This document shows positions 16,601-25,249 of a stretch of DNA of 64,000 nt, piece after piece (the stretch's first letter is position 1; every line of letters begins with the position of its first letter). The notes under the pieces are model-generated. The model saw only the letters and a list, made by a program, of their open reading frames with translations, did no database searches and had not been told where the DNA came from. This stretch comes from Acholeplasmatales bacterium. GTDB taxonomy: Bacteria; Bacillota_I; Bacilli_A; Acholeplasmatales; Acholeplasmataceae. The DNA is taken from the NCBI GenBank assembly GCA_031284585.1, contig JAITXT010000019.1:21208-85207 (forward strand). The letters are read 5' to 3'. A program made the translations under genes and the position numbers.

Positions 16601-18262
16601 ATAAGATGCGTATTCCATTTCTAGTGTTTTAGATCCGTTTAGAAATTTACAATCCACAAGAATGTTATTTAAAATTTTCATCTCAACAAAAGCTTCATCA
16701 AAAATTAAATAGAGAGTCAATTCTTGATGAGTATTAGGATTATAAATGATAGTTAAGTAATAAGAAGATTTAAAAGGAATATCAGGATAGGAGAGAAGGA
16801 TACTACTATTATTATCAAAAGGCCATCCAGAATTTTTAAAACTTAAGAAATTTGCACTTGTTAGTTCACCAAAACAAGAAAGATTATCAATGTTTAATGA
16901 GGTATTATTAGATATAAAATTATTTTCTAAATTATTAAGTTTCTCTTCACTATAATCTATTTCTAATTTAGAATCTAAAGAGTATGTAGTATATAGGTAT
17001 ATTATATAGTCAGTAATCTCTAATTCATCTAAGACCTTTTTAAACTTTTCTAAGCTAGAATTATTTTGGTAATTAATGTATAAATTTGAGAATATTTCTC
17101 TTTTTAAAAGAATATCTTTTGAGTTAAAAGTTGACTCAAGTAATACTTTAGTTAAGAGAGCACTATCTTTATCAAAATAAAAAGAAAAATCTTTTAGAAT
17201 TATCTCTATAGGTATTAATTTAAGTGGTAGTTTATAATATAAATTATATTTTTCTAAAAGGTAAGTTATTAATTTTTTAGATTTAATTCTACTTGCTAAT
17301 CGAATAGTTAAATTTAGATTATTAGATAAATCAAGTAGATTTTCAATTGTTTTAAAATATTCAAAATCAAATTTTTGAAATACTTGAATAATTTTTAAAA
17401 AATATGTTGGGACTAGAAAATCTAGATTTTCAAGAGCATAGGGGATGAAATCGCTATTACAAGTAGATTCAACTTCCTTGATGATATCATAACTTCCTGA
17501 CCTAACTATTTGGGATAATAGAATTTTATAAAATGTATTTTTATCAGTTAGGCTTTTTTCAATAAAAAAGTACGATAAATAGTTAATTTTATCACTAAAA
17601 ATAATATAGTTTATCATATAATGAAGATATATTATATCGTTATTTACTAAATAAGAATCTCTGAAAAGTTCAATTTCTTTTAGTATATTTGAATCATATG
17701 AGAACCTGCATTGATTTTTTAGAAAAATGATTGCTACCTCGGGATTATTGGTTCTCACAAAATAGTTAATTAATATATTTCTAATAGTTAAATATCCTTG
17801 TTTTTCTTTTAGCCTTTTTAAATAAATATCAAAAACATGACATAATGAATAATTATTTTGAGTAGAAAACTCATTAAGTAAATTCATGATTTTTGGCATG
17901 TTTTTTTCCGTAAATTTAAAAGAATAAATTAGATTAGAGAAAAAAGAAGAAAAAACAGAATTAATATTTATATCATCAGGGTTCGTAATTTTTATTTTTC
18001 CTTGATATTTAATTAGAGTTCCCACCACGTGAGGACAATAATCATCTTTATTTTCAAGACAGGTACAAGATACTTCTTCAATAGCGTTAAGTTTCCCTAA
18101 CTTGATTGTAACATTAAAATCTTCATCTGTTAAATAGCTTTTTACTTTCGAGGTGATAAGGCTAGTAGTATTTTTTACAATATTTACGTTTGCCGAATAA
18201 TCTATTCCTCTTTTTAGTAACTCAGGAGTTATTAATTTATAAAAATTATCAAGAAAAATCAT
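13688..18262 (-). CDS. large SWIM zinc-finger SNF2-family helicase
   Basis: A 1524-residue SWI2/SNF2 ATPase. A SWIM zinc finger sits near residues 60-85 (CTCLENKDDYCPHVVG: CxC...CxH). The middle ~900 residues are divergent and not recognisable by eye. The helicase begins near residue 1060: ILADDMGLGKTIQM (Walker A Lys near 1101), ILDEAQNIKN (DEAQ box), LTGTPIENALTDLWS, and in the second lobe SLKAGGVGLNLTGADIV and NQANDRTHRIGQ. Bacterial SWIM-SNF2 proteins are DNA-stimulated ATPases, probably remodelling protein-DNA or RNA polymerase complexes; the exact role is unknown. It is a lone gene, with no adjacent nuclease, methylase or other defence gene. Confidence 0.9.
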   Translation of the reverse strand: MIFLDNFYKLITPELLKRGIDYSANVNIVKNTTSLITSKVKSYLTDEDFNVTIKLGKLNAIEEVSCTCLENKDDYCPHVVGTLIKYQGKIKITNPDDININSVFSSFFSNLIYSFKFTEKNMPKIMNLLNEFSTQNNYSLCHVFDIYLKRLKEKQGYLTIRNILINYFVRTNNPEVAIIFLKNQCRFSYDSNILKEIELFRDSYLVNNDIIYLHYMINYIIFSDKINYLSYFFIEKSLTDKNTFYKILLSQIVRSGSYDIIKEVESTCNSDFIPYALENLDFLVPTYFLKIIQVFQKFDFEYFKTIENLLDLSNNLNLTIRLASRIKSKKLITYLLEKYNLYYKLPLKLIPIEIILKDFSFYFDKDSALLTKVLLESTFNSKDILLKREIFSNLYINYQNNSSLEKFKKVLDELEITDYIIYLYTTYSLDSKLEIDYSEEKLNNLENNFISNNTSLNIDNLSCFGELTSANFLSFKNSGWPFDNNSSILLSYPDIPFKSSYYLTIIYNPNTHQELTLYLIFDEAFVEMKILNNILVDCKFLNGSKTLEMEYASYVKHLLSIEPSLLVQKMHDLKINEIRQNIDNNIKKIEREKIEEFEEYLEIMRDIRKPLKGSIDLLFSIDNNKTLNCSLKITCGNSKYSFDNLDYFTLKHQRSWAGDTFLERELFSDPVNSFIYNELCILGEDSIQNQDKFYLKIFDYFLEHNIDLYISFHKTNKNKNNPNYLLKEEKNLKIIVSDDGDFILDPEVILKNIIFTTNYIFYLDEENYQFYRLNLENKYLAYIVKFIVLNPNFNFKPYIKELLIKHMEAFEDNFKISEKLLDTYEIKKFHAKVFFDLDEKNYQITFKNEYYFDNLLLENSFPNDASKIDTFVRDLIDKNEEIPIYFYKMKRIIEELSKLGFEDSRLKDETLVANFTKCDLSNLKKMASIYVSNSISSKKIRYINQVNAKLTLVEGWVNAHIYGEDLDNDSLKIILSAYRKKKKYVLVKDDIIAIDETLFRNLDNLVNDLSLNENFLLDDQKVSIYNIFSLQEDNKKIIIDRDEEIKNIIDEIKNYKNFPCEISSVFKGIIKEYQLDGYKWLKVLEKYKLGGILADDMGLGKTIQMIALLEDVKDSLPILIVCPKSLVYNWSNEFKKFNSSVKYEIVTGTKLERESILKRMDNGTKCAYIISFDTLKKDSSTIQNINFSYAILDEAQNIKNMESLRAKTVKEIKANHKFVLTGTPIENALTDLWSIFDFLMPGYLGNISDFRVSEKKMILENDTYELKRLIAKTKPFILRRTKSEVAKFLPEKTEEIIYGTFEKKSRDLYKANLLLAKEEFETNKNRFGVLKYITILREICISPSLIYENFTEISTKVELAGNLIKEAISGSHKVILFSSFVKGLNLIEDFLNLNKIKYFILTGDTAVEKRFEIVSLFNSETSPEKVFLVSLKAGGVGLNLTGADIVIHLDPWWNIAAYNQANDRTHRIGQTKNVHIYKIIISDSIEEKVLLLQESKRQLVEKVIFENDEGVSKLSLEDYKYLLS

Positions 18263-18369
18263 AATCCATCCTTTATATCAAAAAATATTATATCTTTTTT
18301 TACTAAATATTGCAATTATTAATTGTAATTTTTTTAGAAACGTTTAATTTTCATTTTTTTTTTGTTTTG

Positions 18370-18378
18370 TGGTAGAAT
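18370..18378 (+). promoter_or_regulatory. extended -10 promoter of the M6 protease pair
   Basis: TGGTAGAAT (TG at 18370-18371, TAGAAT at 18373-18378) forms an extended -10 element about 30 bases upstream of the ATG at 18409, with a strong AAGGAGG ribosome site between. The upstream 145-base gap to the divergent helicase gene holds nothing else I can name. Confidence 0.4.
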
Positions 18379-18408
18379 TGATAAAACGTTCTTAAGGAGG
18401 TTATAGGA

Positions 18409-21400
18409 ATGAAAAAAGTTTTATTTTTATTGGTTTTAGTATTTAGTTTAATAATTACTTCTTGTGTCAATGGCACAAAAGAGGTTGAAAGTCTAGATAT
18501 TACAAATGGAGATAGTGTTTCTTTGAAAGTTGGAGAAACTCTCACTTTAGAGGTAAGTGTTTCACCTACTGGAGTAAGCAAAGATAAATATCAATTCAAA
18601 ATCGTTAGTGGTTCAGAAAAGGTTAGTTTATCTGGTGATGTTCTCACTGCAGTTAGTGTAGGAGAGGCAGTAGTAACAGTATCTAGTGTAAAAGATGAAG
18701 AAATAAATGACTCGATCACAATTGTTGTGACTCCTGCTCCTTCAAATGTAGATGAGGGTGTTGTTACAGTAATTACTAATTATTTCAAAGGTATTACTAC
18801 TAATTATACAGCTACTTTTGATAACTACAGTGAAAGTGGTACAGTTACTTCTAGCAAGTCAACAGTTAGAATAGTTCCAGATGGAATTCAACATATTGAA
18901 TCAAGTAATGGATTTGCTAAAGGTTTAAATACTTATTATTTTGGCGAATTTATTTCTCCTTTCATCGTTGATATGGAGTATTTTACTCAAGGTCTAACAC
19001 CTCAAGAATTTGATTCTGTAGTGAATCTAAGTGCAGCTGAATTTGATATCTCTACTGCAGATAGTAAATTCTATATTAGTGGAGATCTTGCAAATGTATT
19101 GAATAGACTTCAATATTTTGGTGATTCTTCTTCTCAAATTGATCCTACTCAATTATATTTAAATGGTTTAACATCTGTTGAAATTAAATTAAGTCCAGTA
19201 CAAGATGCTGTTAATTCAATAGTTCTTAATTATAGTGCTTCTTTAAGCAGACAATTAAAGATTACTAGTATTAACAAAACTTCAAGTATTATGGCTACTA
19301 CATTTAGTTCTTCTGTCAAAGTTCCATCATCTTCTATTACTGTAGATGGGGTTGCTAAAGCAGAAGTAGATTTACCAGTTCAATTAACTTATCAAGTTTT
19401 ACCTGCTGGAAGTCTTCAAAGCGTTAAATTCACTTCTTCAAATGAAGAAGTTGCTACTGTATCTAAAACTGGTGTAATTACTGCTCATTCTGTTGGAACA
19501 ACAGTTATTACTCTTGAACAAGGTAGTTTAAATGCGACATATTCTCTAACTACAGTTGCTGCGGTAAAACATGATCAAAAGAAAAATATTACTAAATTTA
19601 TCAATTCACTAAATTTAAATTATAAGATGACTTATACTAATAGTATTGATAATTTAGAAGATTATCTAATTATTACTGAACATGGTGTTTATGATAGTAG
19701 ATATAATGAATATCAAGCTGCTGGAATTTTTGGTTTAAGTATTGCTACTGGTTATGTATTTGATGAATTAAAAGTTTATTACGGAACATATGAAGATTTC
19801 TTTGGTGCTAATCCTGTATTCAAGGAATCAAGTACTGCAGATACTTATGATGCCGTTTATGAAAATTGGTTTTCTGCTGGAAAACATTATAGAGAAAGTT
19901 ATATTAAGACTGAATTAGATTCAAGCGGAAATGAAGTATATTATATTGATAATAAGTCTTATTTAGGTGCTGATTTCTGGGTTAATGCTTACATCTTTGA
20001 TGTTCACTCAATAACTAAGATAATATTTAATTTAAATGAAGATCAAGAAGTTGTTTCTGTTGATTACATTTATTCTGGAAATGCTAACGAAAGTGCTGGA
20101 ACAGGACATGCTGAATTTACTGATATCGGTACTTCTATTAACACAGCTGCTGAAGTTTTCTTCCAAGAACATCCAATTAATTTAAATACTAAGATAGGAG
20201 ATCCATTCGTTCCTGATAGATCAACATTTGGTACAGCAGGAGAACTTGCTACAGTATTTACAGCTACTGAATCAAGATTAGAAGCTGCTCCAATCAATAC
20301 TTTACCTCCTAGTGGTACAACAAAGAGTCTTGTAATTCCTATTCAATTCCCTAATATTCCATTTACTTCTCAAGAATTGCACAATATTGATGTAATATAT
20401 CGTGGAACTGCTCAAGATACTAATGGTTGGGAAAGTCTTCAAAGTTATTATTATAAGTCAAGTTATGGTAAGTTAAATTTAGATATTACTATTCTACCTG
20501 TATTTACTGCTCCAAATCCTTCTACTTATTATGTTTATACTAATGATGTTGGACCTGGAAAACCTAGAACTGAATATCCGTTAATGGAAGCTGCTCTTGC
20601 TGCTTACGACTCAACTGTTGATTACAGCCAGTACGATAATAACGGAGATGGTTTCATTGATGCTGTTTATTTTGTTTATTCAACTCCTTATAATCATGAT
20701 TCTCACATTTGGTGGGCTTATGTTTCTATTTACCACGTTGAATTAGGTGGAAATGCAGACTTTGTATTAGATGGTGTTAGACCTTCTTATTATAACTGGA
20801 GTTCAATTAAGTTCTCTCTTGATTCAATTGGTGGTTCTGGTTTTGGATCTAGTTTCATTAATTGTGAAACTTATATTCATGAAACTGGACATTTACTAGG
20901 ATTCCCTGATTTATATGATTATGATGATTCAGTAGGACCTAAAGGTGGACTTGGTGGATTTGATATGATGGATTATAATGCTGGAGATCATGGACCATTT
21001 AACAAGATAGTCTTTGGTTGGGTTGATCCACTAGTTACTGGAACTGAAACTAAACATTCTGGCGAATATAGAATTGCTAATTTCCAATCAGACGGAGTAA
21101 CTGAAGATCCTCTTGCACTTGTTATTGCACCTAAATGGGTTAATACTTACTTTACTGAGTATCTAGTAATTAATTTCTATACTCCAACTCGTTTGAATTT
21201 AGCTCATAAGAATTTAAGTATTCTTCCTTCTAATCCTGCTCTTGTCGTTTATCACGTAGATGCTAACTTGAATACATTCCATCAATATTTAGGATTATTC
21301 AAGAATGATAATTCTGATAGTGATAATAAGCTAATTAAGATTGTTGAAGCTGATAAGAATAATTCAATTGAAAATAGTTCTAGTCATATTATTTCTGCAA

Positions 21401-21546
21401 GTGATTTCTTATATCCAGGCGGAAGTTATCAAAATACTGGCTCTAATGCTGAAAGATGGTATTATAATGGAGCTGTTATTAGTTATAGTATTACTAATAT
21501 TCGTATTGAAGGTGATTCAATTGTCTTCACATTAACATTTAGTTAA
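18409..21546 (+). CDS. M6-family metalloprotease lipoprotein with two Ig-like domains
   Basis: A 1045-residue surface protease. The signal peptide ends in lipobox IITSC, Cys19. A BIG2-type Ig domain covers about 24-112 and a second about 300-385 (SSNEEVATVSKTGVITAHS is diagnostic). Two copies of an unrecognised ~180-residue module follow these, about 117-290 and 390-595; the second ends with FTDIGTS. The M6 catalytic domain starts near 640 with SLVIPIQFPNIPF; the zinc site is HETGHLLGFPD (His824, Glu825, His828, then Asp834), followed by GFDMMDYNAGDHGPFNK. A DNNGDGFID loop before it may bind calcium. It forms a tandem pair with the next gene, 75 bases away beyond a terminator-like hairpin. 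Substrate is unknown; the neighbouring surface proteins are possible but unproven targets. Confidence 0.9.
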   Translation: MKKVLFLLVLVFSLIITSCVNGTKEVESLDITNGDSVSLKVGETLTLEVSVSPTGVSKDKYQFKIVSGSEKVSLSGDVLTAVSVGEAVVTVSSVKDEEINDSITIVVTPAPSNVDEGVVTVITNYFKGITTNYTATFDNYSESGTVTSSKSTVRIVPDGIQHIESSNGFAKGLNTYYFGEFISPFIVDMEYFTQGLTPQEFDSVVNLSAAEFDISTADSKFYISGDLANVLNRLQYFGDSSSQIDPTQLYLNGLTSVEIKLSPVQDAVNSIVLNYSASLSRQLKITSINKTSSIMATTFSSSVKVPSSSITVDGVAKAEVDLPVQLTYQVLPAGSLQSVKFTSSNEEVATVSKTGVITAHSVGTTVITLEQGSLNATYSLTTVAAVKHDQKKNITKFINSLNLNYKMTYTNSIDNLEDYLIITEHGVYDSRYNEYQAAGIFGLSIATGYVFDELKVYYGTYEDFFGANPVFKESSTADTYDAVYENWFSAGKHYRESYIKTELDSSGNEVYYIDNKSYLGADFWVNAYIFDVHSITKIIFNLNEDQEVVSVDYIYSGNANESAGTGHAEFTDIGTSINTAAEVFFQEHPINLNTKIGDPFVPDRSTFGTAGELATVFTATESRLEAAPINTLPPSGTTKSLVIPIQFPNIPFTSQELHNIDVIYRGTAQDTNGWESLQSYYYKSSYGKLNLDITILPVFTAPNPSTYYVYTNDVGPGKPRTEYPLMEAALAAYDSTVDYSQYDNNGDGFIDAVYFVYSTPYNHDSHIWWAYVSIYHVELGGNADFVLDGVRPSYYNWSSIKFSLDSIGGSGFGSSFINCETYIHETGHLLGFPDLYDYDDSVGPKGGLGGFDMMDYNAGDHGPFNKIVFGWVDPLVTGTETKHSGEYRIANFQSDGVTEDPLALVIAPKWVNTYFTEYLVINFYTPTRLNLAHKNLSILPSNPALVVYHVDANLNTFHQYLGLFKNDNSDSDNKLIKIVEADKNNSIENSSSHIISASDFLYPGGSYQNTGSNAERWYYNGAVISYSITNIRIEGDSIVFTLTFS

Positions 21547-21567
21547 TTTAAGAAAAAAATATTTTAT

Positions 21568-21605
21568 AAAGATAGTGGAATTTGTACTTTCCACTATCTT
21601 TATTG
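21568..21605 (+). terminator. hairpin between the two M6 protease genes
   Basis: AAAGATAGTGGAA and TTCCACTATCTTT pair perfectly around a loop of about eight bases, beginning some 20 bases after the first protease stop codon. The T run after it is short, so it could be a partial terminator or an RNA-stabilising hairpin that uncouples the two genes. Confidence 0.65.
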
Positions 21606-21621
21606 TAGAAATGAGGTTTTT

Positions 21622-24348
21622 ATGAAAAAATGTTTTGTATTGTTTGTTTTATTACTTCTAGTTGCTTTTTCATGTACTAGTGGTGTTTCTAAAGTGTCTT
21701 TTTATGTTGATGATAGTCTATATTTTAGTATATCTAGTAGATCAATAAATAAAGATTTTTCAAAAGTTCCTACTGAACCTACTAAAGAGGGTTATAATTT
21801 TGTTGGTTGGTTTGTAGATGAAAATTTTTTAATTCCTTTTGATACTAGTTATTATGAGAAATTAGAAGGTGATTTGGATTTAAAAGTTTATGCGAAATTT
21901 GAGAGAGAGATATTTTTTTCCTTAGATGGGTTTATTTTAAATAACGGTTTCTATGAAAAAAATGTTTCTAATGCAACTAAATCATTAGATTTTAAGACAC
22001 TTTCTTCATATGAAAGTGATATTAACTGGTGTATTTCTAGAGATCAAACATTTGTTAATTCTTTTATTGATAATGTAGTTTCTCTATCCCTTGGTGAAAA
22101 TTACTTTTTCTTAGTAGTAAATGATAGTGATTTAATCACTTCTTATAGCATTAAAGTTTATCGAAATAAGTTATTTAGTGTTTCTTTTTTAGATGCAACT
22201 GAAGGTCTTTATGGTATTTATTTAGTCGAAGAAGGAACTTTGTTTAATTATGATATTCCAACTTATACTCCAAAATTAGGTTACTATTTTGTTAACTGGG
22301 ATTATGATTTTTCTGAAACTATTTCCTCAGATTTAACAGTTAGACCAATATTAGCTTATAAGTTTTATGAAATCACTTATGTTTTAAATGGTGGAGTTAA
22401 TGATATATTAAATCCTACACACTATACTTTTGAGAATCATGTTCTATTGAAGGATGCTTATAAAGAAGGATATCTTTTTGCAGGTTGGTATTTAGATGTC
22501 TATCTTGAAAATGCTTCTATTGAAACAATTGAATGTATTGGAGATGTTACTCTTTATGCGAAATTTATTCCTCTTAATTTAGAAGAGATTGCTCTTGACA
22601 TTATTTCAACTATTGAGGAAATTGGAGTTAATTACACATTAGAATTTTCTGATGGAAATAAAGTTATAGTTACTGATAAAGGTATATATAATCAAAATAA
22701 TAACGCCAATAATGGTAGTTTAATTGTTGGAACTAATTACGATGATATTGTATTTTGGTCTGGTATTTATACTAATATAGGAATTACTGGTGAGAATTTT
22801 AGTTTATTTTCACTTATTAGTGTTTATGAAGATTATTTGAAATATGCTAGTCTTGGAGTAGATGTATTAAATCCTCTAACATTTAATTATTCTGCTTTTA
22901 ATTCATCTTTCTATGTGAGTGATTACTTTTATATTAAAAATTTAAAATTTAATTTATTATCTCTTTATAATTTTGAAGGTGTTTATCTCTCTATTTTTGA
23001 TGGAAATTTAAAATTAAGTTTTATTGATGATGAAAAAGGTTTAATTACGATTGATATTACTGATATTGGAACTTCAGTTATTTCATATGCGATCGTATTT
23101 TATGATGAAACTAGTGAAGAACCTCTTGAATATATTGGTCAAAGAGCTAGAGATTTAAAGACTTTAAATGAAGTTAATATTGAATTGACTGGAAGAAGTG
23201 GCATTCCTGCTATTGGTAATGTTAGAATTTTAATTGTTCCTATTGAATTCCCAAATGATCGTTTTACAGCTACAGAATTAAATAACTTAAACTTGGTTTT
23301 CAACGGTACTTCAGTTGATACTGGATTTGAATCGGTAACTAGTTACTATTATAAATCTAGTTATGGAAAGTTAAATTATACTTTTGATATCGCTCCTGCA
23401 TTCCTTGCTCCTAAAAATTCTTCTCAATATCATGATAACGAAGATCAAGCTCTTGGAAGACTTGCTTTAAATGCTATTGATGATGATTACGACTTTAGTT
23501 TATATGATAATAATGATGATGGATATATTGATTCAGTTATTTATGTTTATTCTAGAAGTTATTCATCTGGTTTATGGTGGGCATATTGCTATTACTATTA
23601 CTCAGGAAGTTATTATTATGATTCAAAAAGATTGTTCTACTATCAATGGGTATCTATTGATTTTATGAAAGACTCAATATCTGGCTATCCAGGTCTAAAA
23701 TTAGATGCCGAGACTTATATTCATGAAACAGGACATTTAATGGGACTACCTGATTATTATGATTATAATGATTACCAAGGACCACGTGGTGGAGTTGGTG
23801 GATTTGATATGATGGACTATAATGCTGGAGATCATGGACCTTTCAATAAGAGTATCTTTGGATGGATTGAACCAGTTGTTATTACTAGCATTAATTCAAC
23901 ATATGTATTAAATAATTATGAAGAAACTGGAGATGCTATTATTTTAACTAAAGAATGGAAAAATACATTCTTTGATGAATATTTGATTATTATGTATTAT
24001 ACTCCAGATGGACTATACCGAGCTCATAAGAATTTAAGTTATGTTCCTGATTATGCTGGTATTGTAATTTATCACATTGATGGAAGATTATTATCAAGTG
24101 CAAATGATTGGGATGTATTCCAATATGATAATTCTTATACTTCTCATAAACTAGTAAAAATAGTCGAAGTTGATAAGAATAATTCGATTGAAAATGGTGC
24201 TTTCATGTCAAATAGTGATTATTTGAGAACTGGTACTTTCAATAATACTATAGAAAAATGGTATGTTAGTAATCAAATTATTAATTTACAGATTACTATT
24301 AACGTTATTAGCAGTAGTTCTGTCGTACTTGAAATTAATTTTTATTAA
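21622..24348 (+). CDS. M6-family metalloprotease lipoprotein with InlB-type repeats
   Basis: A 908-residue paralog of the preceding protease. The signal peptide ends in lipobox VAFSC, Cys18. In place of Ig domains it carries InlB B-repeat-like (Flg_new) modules at about 25-95 (GYNFVGWFVDE), 185-245 (degenerate) and 250-318 (GYLFAGWYLD), with a cadherin-like sandwich between. A single copy of the ~180-residue accessory module (about 320-510, ending ITDIGTS) precedes the catalytic domain. The zinc motif is HETGHLMGLPD (His701, Glu702, His705), again followed by GFDMMDYNAGDHGPFNK. Adjacent duplication followed by exchange of the N-terminal modules is the simplest origin. The InlB repeats are like those in the 52788-62039 protein. 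Confidence 0.9.
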   Translation: MKKCFVLFVLLLLVAFSCTSGVSKVSFYVDDSLYFSISSRSINKDFSKVPTEPTKEGYNFVGWFVDENFLIPFDTSYYEKLEGDLDLKVYAKFEREIFFSLDGFILNNGFYEKNVSNATKSLDFKTLSSYESDINWCISRDQTFVNSFIDNVVSLSLGENYFFLVVNDSDLITSYSIKVYRNKLFSVSFLDATEGLYGIYLVEEGTLFNYDIPTYTPKLGYYFVNWDYDFSETISSDLTVRPILAYKFYEITYVLNGGVNDILNPTHYTFENHVLLKDAYKEGYLFAGWYLDVYLENASIETIECIGDVTLYAKFIPLNLEEIALDIISTIEEIGVNYTLEFSDGNKVIVTDKGIYNQNNNANNGSLIVGTNYDDIVFWSGIYTNIGITGENFSLFSLISVYEDYLKYASLGVDVLNPLTFNYSAFNSSFYVSDYFYIKNLKFNLLSLYNFEGVYLSIFDGNLKLSFIDDEKGLITIDITDIGTSVISYAIVFYDETSEEPLEYIGQRARDLKTLNEVNIELTGRSGIPAIGNVRILIVPIEFPNDRFTATELNNLNLVFNGTSVDTGFESVTSYYYKSSYGKLNYTFDIAPAFLAPKNSSQYHDNEDQALGRLALNAIDDDYDFSLYDNNDDGYIDSVIYVYSRSYSSGLWWAYCYYYYSGSYYYDSKRLFYYQWVSIDFMKDSISGYPGLKLDAETYIHETGHLMGLPDYYDYNDYQGPRGGVGGFDMMDYNAGDHGPFNKSIFGWIEPVVITSINSTYVLNNYEETGDAIILTKEWKNTFFDEYLIIMYYTPDGLYRAHKNLSYVPDYAGIVIYHIDGRLLSSANDWDVFQYDNSYTSHKLVKIVEVDKNNSIENGAFMSNSDYLRTGTFNNTIEKWYVSNQIINLQITINVISSSSVVLEINFY

Positions 24349-24365
24349 AATTTAGTATTTTATTT

Positions 24366-24403
24366 AAAAGGTACAAATTCTAAGGAAGTTGTACCTTTTT
24401 TTT
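24366..24403 (+). terminator. intrinsic terminator after the second M6 protease
   Basis: AAAGGTACAA and TTGTACC(TTT) pair around a 12-base loop, followed by eight T. It lies 18 bases after the stop codon and before the SUF operon promoter. Confidence 0.85.
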
Positions 24404-24503
24404 AGATTAATATTTTTATAAATTTAAATAAGTAAAAAATAAAAAACATGAAAACACCTTTTTTAGTAATTCATAAAAAAAGACAAAATAAAGTAAAAAA
24501 AGA

Positions 24504-24520
24504 TATAATATATATGAGGT
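24504..24520 (+). promoter_or_regulatory. compact promoter of the SUF operon
   Basis: TATAAT at 24504-24509, six bases, then the ribosome site GAGGT at 24516-24520 and ATG at 24527. The leader would be about ten bases, so control by a structured leader RNA is not possible here. No IscR-like palindrome is visible. Confidence 0.5.
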
Positions 24521-24526
24521 ACTAAA

Positions 24527-25249
24527 ATGTTATTATTAAGTGTGAAAGATTTATGTGTTAAAATTGATGACAAAGATATCTTAGATAAAATCAATTTGGA
24601 AATAAATGAGAAAGAAGTTCACGTTATAATGGGTAAAAATGGAACTGGAAAAACAACTCTAGGCTTAAGTTTAATGGGACACCCATCCTATAATGTTTCT
24701 GGATCAATTTCTTTTCAAGGAGAAGAGTTGATAAATAAAACGCCAGACTATAGATCTCGTAAAGGGATTTTTTTGTCTATGCAAAACCCTATTGAGATAA
24801 AAGGCGTTAATAATAGCGATTTTTATCGGGCAATTTTAAAAGCTCATCAAAAAAGCATGAAAGTTTTTGATTTTGCTTTAAAATATGAAAGTGAATTAGA
24901 AGCTCTAAATATGAAACCTGATTTAGCATCTAGATTTTTAAATGATGGATTCTCTGGTGGAGAAAAGAAGAAAAATGAAGTTTTACAAATGAAATTTTTA
25001 GAACCTAAATTAATTATTCTAGATGAAATAGATTCAGGCTTAGATGTTGATGCTCTTAAAATTGTGGGTTCTAATATTAGTAAGTTAGTTGAAAATGGAG
25101 CAAGTCTCATTGTAATAACTCACTATAAAAGAATTTTAGATTATGTTAAGGTCGATAAAGTTCATGTCATAGATAATAAGAAAATAGTTTTGTCTGGAGA
25201 TAGAAGTTTAGTAGAAAAAATAGATGTAGAGGGTTTTGATGGAATTTAA
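24527..25249 (+). CDS. sufC: Fe-S cluster assembly ATPase SufC
   Basis: A 240-residue soluble ABC ATPase that powers the SufBCD scaffold. Walker A is GKNGTGKTT, the signature is the SufC-specific FSGGEKKKNEVLQM, and Walker B is IILDEIDSGLDVDALK. LSMQNPIEIKGVNNSDF is the SufC Q-loop region. Length is slightly under the usual 250. First gene of sufC-sufD-sufS-sufU-sufB, the order known from Bacilli. It overlaps sufD by about ten bases. Confidence 0.95.
   Translation: MLLLSVKDLCVKIDDKDILDKINLEINEKEVHVIMGKNGTGKTTLGLSLMGHPSYNVSGSISFQGEELINKTPDYRSRKGIFLSMQNPIEIKGVNNSDFYRAILKAHQKSMKVFDFALKYESELEALNMKPDLASRFLNDGFSGGEKKKNEVLQMKFLEPKLIILDEIDSGLDVDALKIVGSNISKLVENGASLIVITHYKRILDYVKVDKVHVIDNKKIVLSGDRSLVEKIDVEGFDGI

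Noticed and set aside
24847..25110. Minus-strand frame of 87 codons
   Set aside because: Fully antisense to sufC, with no start signal; a mirror effect of the codon use.
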